DNA from: DASVBE01 sp963770375
Lineage (GTDB): Bacteria > Actinomycetota > Actinomycetes > Streptosporangiales > Streptosporangiaceae
Assembly: GCA_963770375.1 (NCBI GenBank)
Contig: CAVYPM010000028.1
Span: forward strand, 587,183 to 651,182
Direction: 5' to 3'
DNA length: 64,000 nucleotides
Shown here: positions 54,774 to 62,889 of the stretch, piece after piece
Layout: each line of letters starts with the position of its first letter
Position numbering within the stretch: position 1 is the stretch's first letter
Made by a program: the position numbers and the translations under genes
Notes under the pieces: model-generated
The model's input: the letters and a program-made list of their open reading frames with translations, nothing else
What the model was told of the DNA's origin: nothing
Databases searched by the model: none

Positions 54774-56096
54774 CCACGGCGCCGCCGCCGGACCGGTTCC
54801 GCGCGGTGGCCTGCCCTCCGTGGGCCTGGGCGATGGCCTGCACGATGGCCAGGCCCAGGCCCGCGCCGCCGTCGGCGCGGGCCCGCCCGGAATCGGGCCG
54901 GGCGAACCTCTCGAAGGCGCGGGGCAGGAATTCCGGCGGGAAACCTGGACCCCGGTCCGCGACCTCGATGATCAGCGCACCGTCCCTGGCCGCCGCGCTG
55001 ACACCGATGGCGGATCCGGCCGGCGCGTACCGCAGGGCGTTGCCCACCAGGTTGTCCACCGCCTCCCGCACCTGGTCGGGGTCGATCTGTGCGGCTAGCC
55101 CGGCAGGAACCCGGACATCGCAGGTCACGCTGTCCCGGCCGCGCAGGCCGGCCAGCTCAGCGCTGCGGCACAGCAAGGCGGCGATGTCGGTACGCTGCCG
55201 CTGCGGTGCTGCCTGGTCCTCGTCGGCGCGGGCCAGGAACAGCAGCTGGGCGGTGAGCCGGACCAGCCGGGCCGCCTCATCAGCGGCCCGCGCCACCGCC
55301 TCCTGAAGCTCAGCCTGGCTACGGCCGGGACGGGCGGCCAGCTCCAGCTCACCGCTGAGCACCGCCAGCGGGGTGCGCAGCTCATGGCTGGCGTCGGCCA
55401 CCAGCGCCCGCTGCCGGGCCAGGGCCTGGTTCAGCCGGGCCAGCAGCCCGTTCATCGTCTCGGCCAGCGCGGCGATCTCATCCCTGGTCCGCGGGACGGC
55501 CACGCCCGGCGCCTCGTCGCGCTCCGACAGCGCCGCGACCTGCCGCCGCATCCGCTCCACCGGCGAGAGCGCCGCCCGGGCCAGCCGGTAGGCGCCCAGG
55601 CCCGCGGCCAGCGTGATGACCACTCCGCCGATCACCAGGCCGCGGGTGACCTGGCTGATCGTCCCGTCGTAGGACTCCAGGGAGACCGCCGCCACCGCGA
55701 CCCAGCCGCGGTGCCCGGCAGCGGCCCGGCCATCACCCGCTGGCGCTCGTCTTCCTCCGCGGTGGTGATGGTCAGCCGGTGGCGGGCCGCCTGGCGGCGG
55801 CTGGCCGGGGGCAGTATCTGCCCCTCGTCGGCGTCCTGGCTGGACCCGCGGACCCGCCCGGCCGGGTCGATGACCTGGACGATGTAGTCACCGGGTGCCG
55901 CACCTCTGGCGCCTGCCGCGGACCCGCCCGGCTGGGCCAGGTACTGGCCGGCCCCGCTGAGCCGGGTAGCCAGCTGGGCGTCGATGGCGCTGAGCAGACT
56001 GGACGACAGCACGCTGATCAGCAGCCAGCTGCCCAGGGCGAACAGCACCGCGGCAGCGGCGGTGAAGACCAGCGCGAGCCGGAACCTGATCGGCAT
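54733..56096 (-). pseudogene. Two-component sensor histidine kinase, frameshifted once
   Basis: ATG 56096 overlaps the response-regulator stop (ATGA). TM1 (LALVFTAAAAVLFALGSWLLISV) and an external domain are followed by a break near 55712 (after RVMAGPLPG), consistent with one missing base. The next frame resumes HRGWVAVAAVSLESYDG, then TM2 (GLVIGGVVITLAAGLGAYRLA), HAMP, H-box VADASHELRTPLAVLSGELEL, N-box DNLVGNALRYAP and G boxes ADRGPGF and GGAGLGLAIV. Reconstructed length is about 454 residues. It is the sensor of the second electron-transfer locus. Confidence 0.87.
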
Positions 56097-56779
56097 CACG
56101 CCTCCCCGGGGGCGTCCCTGAGCCGGTAGCCCATTCCCCTGACCGTCTCGATGTCCGTGCGGCCAAACGGCGTGTCGACCTTCCGGCGCAGGTAGTTCAC
56201 GTACTGGTCGACCACGTTGGAACCGCCGTCGTAGGCGAAGTCCCACACCGCCTCGATGATCTGGGACCGGGTCAGCACCGTGCCAGGATGCCGCAGGAAG
56301 AACTCGAGCAGGGAGAACTCCCGGGGCGACAGCCGCAGCTCGGTGCCGTCCCGCCAGGCCTGCTTCCGGGCCGGGTCCAGGCGCAAATCACCCACGGCCA
56401 GCACCGCGGGCCGGCTCCGGTCGTCGCGCCGGACCAGGGCCCGCAGCCGGGCCGCCAGTTCCAGCAGGCTGAAGGGCTTGACCAGGTAGTCGTCCGCGCC
56501 CGCGTCGAGCCCGCGGACCCGGTCGCCGACCTGATCCCGGGCGGTGAGCATGAGCACCGGCGCCCACTCCCCCGCGGCCCGGAGGCGCCGGCAGACCTCG
56601 ATCCCGTCCAGGCCGGGCAGCATCACGTCCAGGATGATCGCGGCGTAGTGGTTCTCGGTGGCCAGCCACAGCCCTTCCGGCCCGTCCCCGGCCGTGTCGA
56701 CGGCGTGCCCCTCTTCCTCCAGGGCCCGGCGCAGCAGGCGCGCCATCCGCGCCTCGTCCTCCACCACCAGCACCCGCAT
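56096..56779 (-). CDS. OmpR-family response regulator
   Basis: The 227-residue protein is intact. The receiver domain is MRVLVVEDEARMARLLRRAL with phospho-Asp in AAIILDVMLPGLDG and Lys in DDYLVKPF; the winged helix is LRLSPREFSLLEFFLRHPG ... VVDQYVNYLRRKVD ... VRGMGYRL. It is divergent from the small-TM/apbE/NuoF-like operon across a region with GATGAGAA repeats. The codons for its first residues are included in a tandem duplication, so a second MRVLVVED start appears near 57061 on the same strand without a gene. Confidence 0.93.
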   Translation of the reverse strand: MRVLVVEDEARMARLLRRALEEEGHAVDTAGDGPEGLWLATENHYAAIILDVMLPGLDGIEVCRRLRAAGEWAPVLMLTARDQVGDRVRGLDAGADDYLVKPFSLLELAARLRALVRRDDRSRPAVLAVGDLRLDPARKQAWRDGTELRLSPREFSLLEFFLRHPGTVLTRSQIIEAVWDFAYDGGSNVVDQYVNYLRRKVDTPFGRTDIETVRGMGYRLRDAPGEA

Positions 56780-57003
56780 GGCGCCGAGCGTATGCACCTT
56801 CGATGAGAAACCGATGAGAAGGCGCGCGGCGCGCAGATGAGAACGCTCGCATCTTCCTCTCACGGCCGTTTCATGGCCTGCCGCGCACGATCGGGTTACC
56901 GGGGCAGCCGTCCCGGTGCGCAGCCGAGAGCGAGCAGGAGACATGACTAATGACCATCACCCGGCCGGCCGGGTCCCGCTGCCCGGCCGCGGCGGACCGG
57001 GCA
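56756..57003. repeat. Tandem duplication, copy 1
   Basis: About 248 bp, from the response-regulator start through a divergent regulatory region and the first codons of the small TM gene (ATGACTAATGACCATCACCC at 56943). It recurs at 57038-57291 with few differences; the offset changes from 282 to 288 bp, so one copy has gained or lost about six bases. Confidence 0.8.
56802..56843. promoter_or_regulatory. GATGAGAA repeats, candidate OmpR-type site (copy 1)
   Basis: GATGAGAA occurs at 56802, 56813 and 56836. The first two are 11 bp apart, the spacing OmpR-family dimers use. The block lies 23 bp outside the response-regulator start, so autoregulation and control of the divergent operon are both likely. 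Confidence 0.6.
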
Positions 57004-57037
57004 GGCCGGCGCGCGAGAACTCCGGGGACCGGGACAG

Positions 57038-57291
57038 GTCCTCCACCACCAGCACCCGCATGGCGCCGAGCGTACGCACGGACGATGAGAAAACGATGAG
57101 AAGGCGCGCGCCGCGGCGCGCAGATGAGAACGCTCGCATCTTCCTCTCACGGCCGTTTCATGGCCTGCCGCGCACGATCGGGGTTACCGGGGCAGCCGTC
57201 CCGGCGCGCAGTCGAGAGCGAGCAGCAGACATGACTAATGACCATCACCCGGCCGGCCGCGTCCCGCTGCCCGGCCGCGGCGGACCAGGGC
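57038..57291. repeat. Tandem duplication, copy 2, with GATGAGAA repeats
   Basis: Second copy of the block at 56756-57003. Its GATGAGAA repeats are at 57084, 57095 (11 bp apart) and 57123. It ends inside the small TM gene starting at 57231. The rightward frame stays open through both copies, so translation could also begin at 56943. Confidence 0.8.
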
Positions 57292-57790
57292 AGGACCGGC
57301 GCGATGACTCCGGGGACTGGGACAGCGGGGACTGGGACGGGCCGCGCGGCGCGCGGCGGGACGGCATCGGCCACGCCCGGCGGATGTCGAACTGGTCCGC
57401 GGCCGCGCTGATCGTCGGGACCGGCGCGGCCGTGGTCGCGCTGGCCCGGGGCACAATCCCGGCGGCCGTCCCGCGCCAGCGCCCCGGTGGCCGGCGGCGC
57501 CGGGCCGCACCCCGGCCGCCGGGGCCGGGACACCGCACAGCCGGGCGGCCAAGGCCGGGACCGCGGCCAGCCATCGCGCCCCCACGGCCTCCCACTCGGT
57601 CGCGACCACGAGCGGATCCGGGGTGACCGGGACGGCGGCAGGCACGGCGGCCGGCCAGTCTGCTCCCCCGGTGTCCAGCCCCGTGGCGACGACGAGCGGG
57701 TCCGGGGTGACGACGATCACCACCACCAACCCGGTGACCGGCAAGAAGACGGTCACGAAGGTCCGCCACGGCGGCGGCCGGGACGACTGA
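57231..57790 (+). pseudogene. Small single-TM protein with Ser/Thr-rich tail, frameshifted once
   Basis: From ATG 57231 the product has a polar head with a GDWDSGDWDGP repeat, a TM helix (WSAAALIVGTGAAVVALARG), then a break near 57460-57490 (one base missing or two extra). The next frame gives a low-complexity Ala/Ser/Thr tail (HSVATTSGSGVTGTAAG, VTTITTTNPVTGKKTVTKV) to the TGA at 57788. It precedes apbE and is the counterpart of 43333-43674. The layout suggests the front of an FMN-binding protein, but no FMN-binding domain or SGAT flavinylation motif is visible. Confidence 0.62.
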
Positions 57791-57803
57791 CCAGGGGGCA
57801 GGC

Positions 57804-58847
57804 ATGAGCACAACGACAGTCCCCGCCCCAGCCGGGTCCTGGCTGCGGGCGGACACCGGGGACGACACGGTGGCGGTGGCGGAACGGCCGGTCATCGGCA
57901 CCACCGCCCGGGTCGCGGTCTGGCCGCCGGGCCGCCTCGGCCCGGCGCTGGCCGCCGTCGACCGGGTCGTGGCTGACCTGGACCATCAGGCCAGCCGGTT
58001 CCGGCCGGATTCGGAGATCGCCTGGATACACGACCGCGGGGGCGGGCTGTTCATGCTCTCCGACGGCCTCGCCGGCCTGATCGGGGTGGCTCTCGCGGCG
58101 GCCCGCTGGACCGGTGGCCGCACCGACCCGACGGTCGGGAACGCGGTCATTGCCCTGGGCTACGACCGCGACTTCGCCGCCATGGACCCGGACGGCCAGG
58201 CGGACGGCCCGCCGCCCGGCCCGGCCCCTGGCTGCGCCGCCGTCCGGCTGGACGGCTGCTTGCTGCGGCTGCCCCATGGAATCACCCTGGACCTGGGTGC
58301 CACCGCCAAGGGTGTGGGCGCGGACCGGGCCGCGCACGCGGCCCGTCGGGCCGTCGGGCCGGCCGGCGGCGTTCTGGTCAGCCTGGGCGGCGACATCGCG
58401 GTGGCCGGGACCCCGCCGCAAGGCGGCTGGCCGGTACTGGTGGCGGACCAGCCCGAGCCTGCGCACGGCGGGCCGGTCCAGCTGGTCAGGCTCCCTGCTG
58501 GCGCGGTCGCCACATCCTCGGTGACCTGCCGGAACTGGCGCCGGTCCGGCCGGGTGCTGCATCACATCGTGGATCCCCGTACCGGCCAGCCCGCCGACGG
58601 CCCCTGGCGCACGGTCAGCGTCGCCGCCGCCACCTGCGCCGACGCCAACGCGGCAGCGACCGCGGCGATCGTCGCCGGAACCGGGGCGCTGGACTGGCTG
58701 GCGGAGGCCGGCCTGCCGGCCCGGCTGGTGTCCCGCGACGGCACGGTCACGCGGGCCGGCGGCTGGCCAGCCGGCGGCAACGAGCAGCTCACCTTCCCGC
58801 CGGGCTCGCGGGTCTACGGTGCGCCGCCGGCCGGGAGCCCGCGGTGA
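57804..58847 (+). CDS. apbE: FAD:protein FMN transferase (ApbE family)
   Basis: The 347-residue protein has the family motifs SRFRPDSEIAWIH, GGRTDPTVGNAVIALGYDRDF, LDLGATAKGVGADRAA, LVSLGGDIAV, VATSSVTCRNW and HHIVDPRTGQPADG. ApbE attaches FMN through a phosphodiester bond to Ser/Thr of extracytoplasmic redox proteins, using FAD and Mg2+. No lipobox or clear signal peptide is seen at this start. It overlaps the NuoF-like gene in GTGA, so its target is expected in this electron-transfer system. Confidence 0.93.
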   Translation: MSTTTVPAPAGSWLRADTGDDTVAVAERPVIGTTARVAVWPPGRLGPALAAVDRVVADLDHQASRFRPDSEIAWIHDRGGGLFMLSDGLAGLIGVALAAARWTGGRTDPTVGNAVIALGYDRDFAAMDPDGQADGPPPGPAPGCAAVRLDGCLLRLPHGITLDLGATAKGVGADRAAHAARRAVGPAGGVLVSLGGDIAVAGTPPQGGWPVLVADQPEPAHGGPVQLVRLPAGAVATSSVTCRNWRRSGRVLHHIVDPRTGQPADGPWRTVSVAAATCADANAAATAAIVAGTGALDWLAEAGLPARLVSRDGTVTRAGGWPAGGNEQLTFPPGSRVYGAPPAGSPR

Positions 58848-60795
58848 GCGCCGCGGCATCCCTCGCCGGGCAGCAGGGCCTGTGGTTCCTGTCCCGGGCC
58901 AGCGGGCTGACGCTGCTGGTGGCGTCTACCTCGGTCCTGGTCCTGGGGATAGCGGCCAGGACCGGGGCCGCACCCGGGCGGCTCCCCCGGTTCGTCCCCG
59001 CCGAACTGCACCGGAACCTGGCCCTGTTCTCCGTCGCGTTCCTGGTCCTGCACGTGGTGACCGCCCTGCTTGACCCGTTCGTCACCATCGGCTGGGCGGC
59101 CACGGTGCTGCCGTTCCTGTCCGGCTACCGGCCGCTGGCCATCGGGCTGGGCGCGCTGGCCGTCGACCTTGGCGGCGCCGTGCTGCTGACCAGCCTGCTC
59201 CGCGGCCGGCTCGGCTACCGGCGCTGGCGTGCCGTGCACTGGCTGGCCTACCTGGCCTGGCCCGTGGCCTTCGCGCACTCTCTCACCGCCGGCGGCGACC
59301 TGCACATCTGGTGGGTCGCGCTCATCGAGTGGGGCTGCGGCGCAGCGGCGGCCACCGCGCTGCTGGCCCGGGCCTTTCACGCCCTGGCGCACCGGGACAG
59401 CCGCGGAAGCCGCGCCCGTCTGGGCGACCAGGCCCGCGCGGGTCTCCGGGGCCGGCCAGGGGCTACCGGTGACCCGGGCCCCGGCCGGCCTGGCCCGGTA
59501 CACCACGGCCGGCCAGCCCGGGCCGGTGCCCGGCCGGCCGGCGGCCCCGCCGGGACTGCCCAGGCTGCTCCCGGTCACTCCCTCGGGCCAGCCGGCCAGC
59601 CTGGCCGCGCACCTGGCCCGGTACGGCCCCCGCCCAGCTGTGCTGACCGAGCGCAGCCGCGCGGGCCTGCTCCGCGAGGTGCAGGAATCCGGTCTGACCG
59701 GCCGCGGCGGCGCGGCGTTCCCCGCCTTCGTCAAGCTGAGCACGGTCGCGGACGGCCGGGACCCGGTCGTGATCGCCAACGGCACCGAGGGCGAGCCGGC
59801 CAGCGCCAAGGACAAGGTCCTGCTCACCTCCAGCCCGCACCTGGTGCTGGACGGTGCCGTGCTGGCCGCCGAGCTCACCGGCGCGCGGCAGGTGATCGTG
59901 GTGGCGCACCGCGACGCGGTCGCGGCGGTGTCGGCCGCCGCAGCCGAACGGGGCCGGCCCGGTCGCGGCCGGGTCCGGATCACCGTGCGCGCCGCCGCCG
60001 GGGGCTTCGTGGCCGGCGAGGCCAGGGCCGTGGTCAACTGGCTCGAGCACGGCCGCCCGGTGCCCACCCCGGCGCACCCGCGGCTGTTCGAGCGCGGACT
60101 CGGCGGTGCGCCGACCCTGCTGCACAACGTCGAGACCCTGGCGCACCTGGCCCTGATCGGCCGGTACGGCGCCGCCTGGTTCCGGTCCGCGGGCACCCCA
60201 GCGGAGCCCGGCTCCATGCTGGTGACGGTACTCGGCGCGGTGCGGGAGCCGTCCGTCCTCGAGATCGGCCTCGGCACCCCGGTCCGGGACATCCTGACGC
60301 TGGCCGACGGACCAGCGGTCCCGCTGCAGGCCCTGCTGCTGGGCGGCTACTTCGGCAGCTGGGCCCGGGCCGAAGAAGTGGCCGGCCTGCCGTTCTCCGC
60401 GGCGGGGCTGGCCGGCACCGGCGCCGCCCCCGGGGCGGGCCTGATCGCCGCGCTGCCCGCCGACGCGTGCGGGCTGGCCGAGACCGCGCGGGTGGTCCGC
60501 TACCTGGCTGACTCGTCCGCCGGGCAGTGCGGGCCGTGCCTGTTCGGCCTGGACGCCGTGGCCAACAAGGTCGAGCAGCTGGCCCGCGGGGGAGCCCGAT
60601 GGGCTGCCGCTGCTGCGCCGCTGGCTCGGCCAGGTGGACAGGCGCGGGGCATGCGCTCATCCCGACGGTGCCGTCCGGCTGGTCCGCAGCGCCCTGCGGG
60701 TCTTCGCGTCCGAACTCGACCAGCACAACCGGGGCTGGTGCCGTGGCACCAGGCCGGACCCCGTGCTCCCGGTACCGCCCCGGCGGGACCGGTGA
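58844..60795 (+). pseudogene. Ferric-reductase-like haem-b domain fused to NuoF-like domain, frameshifted twice
   Basis: GTG 58844 overlaps apbE. The membrane domain has the same two His pairs as the first copy (LHRN to LHVV; VHWL to AHSL). A +1 move near 59400 leads to the NuoF-like part: GLTGRGGAAFPAFVKL, NGTEGEPASAKDK, the SLBB region, DACGLAET and QCGPCLFGL. A second +1 move near 60595 restores GACAHPDGAVRLVRSAL and ends at the TGA 60793. Unlike the copy at 41111-43330, the ferredoxin is a separate overlapping gene. Reconstructed length is about 650 residues. NADH-linked electron flow to membrane haems is inferred. Confidence 0.83.
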
Positions 60796-61037
60796 CCGTG
60801 GAGTCAGCCCGCAGCCCGGACCCGGGCCGGCCGGTGCTCCGGGTCGATCCCATCGCCTGCGCCGGCCGCGGGCTGTGCGCCGAGCTGCTGCCGGAGCTCA
60901 TCACCCTGGATGACTGGGGCTTCCCGATGGTCGCGGACCGCGGGGTTCCGCCGCACCTGGCGGCCGACGCCCGGGCCACCGTAAGGGCCTGCCCGCTGCT
61001 CGCCCTCCGGCTGGAACGGGGCCCCGGTACTACCTGA
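60792..61037 (+). CDS. Ferredoxin, 3Fe-4S type
   Basis: GTG 60792 overlaps the previous stop in GTGA. The 81-residue product has VDPIACAGRGLCAELLPELITLDDWGFP followed by VRACPLLALRLE, giving the Cys-x5-Cys ... Cys-Pro pattern of single-cluster 3Fe-4S ferredoxins in actinobacteria. It corresponds to the C-terminal domain of the fused protein at 41111-43330. It probably exchanges electrons with the coupled NuoF-like subunit. Confidence 0.8.
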   Translation: MTVESARSPDPGRPVLRVDPIACAGRGLCAELLPELITLDDWGFPMVADRGVPPHLAADARATVRACPLLALRLERGPGTT

Positions 61038-61682
61038 CCGCGCGGATACGGCGGCCGGTGATCTCGCGTGGCGTCAGCCGGATGACGAGGTTCCGCTGCC
61101 GCCGGCCCACGGCTCGATGCCCAGCCGGGCGGCTACGGCCCGCCCGGCTGGGCCGGGGAGCACCGCCGCCGCACCGCTGGCCAGCACGCTCCAGCCCTCG
61201 GCCAGGGCGTCGTCGATCCGGTCCACGCTGAACGACACAAGCGAGCCGGGCCGCGCGGCCGCGGCCACGCGGCCAGATTCGCTGGTACGGAACACGATGT
61301 CGCTGCCGAGCATGCCGTAGTTCACCGGCACCGCGACCGGCCCCCGGTCAGTCACGAACAGGAACCGGCCCACCCCGCCCGGCGCGAGCAGCTCCCGGCA
61401 TCCGGCCGGGGTCAGCTCGGCCAGCACCGGATGGCCTGCCGCCCGGCGCTGGCCGGGCGGCAGGCCCAGGCCGCCGCCGTGCAGGGCGGCGGCGGTCGTG
61501 CCCAGCGCGTCCGCCAGCCGGATCAGGACATCCGGCCCGGGATCGGCGATGGCGCTGGTCTCCAGGTACTCCAGGTAGCTGACCGCCACATCGGCCCGGT
61601 CCGCGGTCTCGGCCCGGCTCAGGCCACAGCGCTCCCGCTGCTCGGCCAGTCGCCGGCCCAGGTCGCCCGTTCCGGTCAGCAT
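61030..61682 (-). pseudogene. HTH plus pyridoxamine-oxidase-fold protein, frameshifted once
   Basis: Starting at ATG 61682, residues 1-70 form an XRE-type HTH (LGRRLAEQRERCGLSRAETADRADVAVSYLEYLE). Residues 90-175 are a PNPOx-like split barrel (VGRFLFVTDRGPVAVPVNYGM, DIVFRTSESG, VSFSVDRID). Near 61100 the frame moves by one missing base; the next frame gives QRNLVIRLTPREITGRRIRAVR, the normal family ending, with the TAG at 61030-61032. It follows the USP gene by 4 bp. Such proteins may bind flavin or F420 and sense redox state. Confidence 0.78.
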
Positions 61683-61686
61683 CGGG

Positions 61687-62127
61687 TTACCGTTCCGGCC
61701 CGGGCACGACGACGACTGGGCAGGCAGCGTGGTGCGCGACCTGGCTGCTGATCGAGCCCAGCGTGAGCCGGTGGAAGCCGCCGCCGCCGCGCGCCCCGAT
61801 GACCAGCAGGTCGCTGTCCTTCGAGGCCTCGATAAGCTCCTCGGCCGGGAAGCCAGCGATTGAGCGCACCTGCACCGACGCGGGCTTGGCCGGCTCGGCG
61901 TCCTTCAGCGCTTTCTCGGTCGCCTCCTCGACGGCCAGGCGCTCCTTCTCCTGGAGTCCCTTGTCGGCGGGGACCGTGACCGGGTTGCCGGTGACCCAGC
62001 TGGCGATGACCGGGTGGACGGTCAGGACGGTCAGCCCGCAGTGCCGGGTCGCCGCCTCCTGCACCGCCCAGTCCAGGGCCCGGTGCGAGTTGTGTGATCC
62101 GTCGATCCCGACGGTGATTCCGGACAT
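61687..62127 (-). CDS. Universal stress protein
   Basis: The 146-residue single-domain USP begins ITVGIDGSHNSHRALDWAVQEA and has the ATP-binding G-2x-G-9x-G-S/T motif in GARGGGGFHRLTLGSIS, ending VAHHAACPVVVVPG. ATP-binding USPs are core members of dormancy regulons. It starts a leftward unit with the HTH-PNPOx gene. Three DosR-like boxes lie between it and the divergent PNPOx gene. Confidence 0.93.
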   Translation of the reverse strand: MSGITVGIDGSHNSHRALDWAVQEAATRHCGLTVLTVHPVIASWVTGNPVTVPADKGLQEKERLAVEEATEKALKDAEPAKPASVQVRSIAGFPAEELIEASKDSDLLVIGARGGGGFHRLTLGSISSQVAHHAACPVVVVPGPER

Positions 62128-62204
62128 TTCCTGCTCCTTCGGCCAGGATGCGGGCCCTTCTGCCCGCTGACGCTAACGATCACCGTTGGCCAGCCGCCGC
62201 CCCA

Positions 62205-62218
62205 GGGCCGTCGGGCCC
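62205..62218. promoter_or_regulatory. DosR/DevR-like box, USP side
   Basis: GGGCCGTCGGGCCC has perfect five-base arms around four bases. It lies 78 bp from the USP start. Because it is GC-only it is weaker evidence than the A-containing boxes. Confidence 0.45.
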
Positions 62219-62226
62219 GTCTGGCA

Positions 62227-62240
62227 GGGCCCAAAGACCC
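62227..62240. promoter_or_regulatory. DosR/DevR-like box, middle
   Basis: GGGCCCAAAGACCC reads GGGTCTTTGGGCCC on the other strand and keeps the A/T-rich centre of genuine DevR boxes. It lies 100 bp from the USP start, 22 bp (two turns) from the first box. Confidence 0.55.
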
Positions 62241-62300
62241 GAATCGCCCTGGCGCCGTCCGGCGGCCGCCGCGCCCGGCCCTGAAGGTCCCGGCCGATTC

Positions 62301-62314
62301 AGGCCCTTGGGCCC
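62301..62314. promoter_or_regulatory. DosR/DevR-like box, PNPOx side
   Basis: AGGCCCTTGGGCCC matches the dyad except at the first base. It ends 83 bp before the rightward PNPOx start at 62397. Confidence 0.5.
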
Positions 62315-62396
62315 TGCCGGGACCGGGCATACCTGGGCTGTCATAGGAGGGCGTCCGCGGCAGGGCCAGCCTGCCGCCTGGGGAAGGAGCCGTCAG

Positions 62397-62830
62397 GTGC
62401 CCAAGCACGGAAAGCCGGTCATGGAAGTGCTCGACGAAGCCGAGTGCCTGCGGCTGATCTCGCCCGGCGGGGTCGGGCGGATCGCCTACCTGGGCCGGTA
62501 CGACCTGACCGTCCTGCCGGTCAACTACCGGGTCGTGCACGGCGACATCCTGTTCCGCACCGCGAGCGACAGCATCACCGGCGAGGACCTGCGCACCGGC
62601 CTCGCGAACGCCGACTTCAAGGTGGCGTTCGAGATCGACGACCTGGACGAGCGGGCCCAGGAGGGCTGGAGCGTGCTGGTCCAGGGCCCGGCCCACCACC
62701 TCGACTCCCCCGCCGACCAGGAAGCAGCCGAGGCCGCTGGCCTCCATTCCTGGGCCGGCCAGAGAAGGAGCACTTCATCCGGATCCGGCCCCGGCGCATC
62801 ACCGGCCGCCGCGTCCGCCAGGCCACCTGA
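62397..62830 (+). pseudogene. Pyridoxamine-oxidase-fold protein, frameshifted once
   Basis: GTG 62397 has AAGGAG 7 bases upstream. The protein (VMEVLDEAECLRLISPGGVGRIAYLGRYDLTVLPVNYRV ... ILFRTASDS ... VAFEIDDLDERAQEGWSVLVQG) is a short PNPOx-like split barrel common in dormancy regulons. Near 62758 one base seems missing; the next frame supplies PEKEHFIRIRPRRITGRRVRQAT before the TGA at 62828. Reconstructed length is about 145 residues. It probably binds FMN or F420. GAPDH follows on the same strand. Confidence 0.8.
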
Positions 62831-62889
62831 CCCGCGCCGCCATCACCCTCGCCCGGCAGCCTGTGCACTGACCTCAAGGAGGAATCGTC

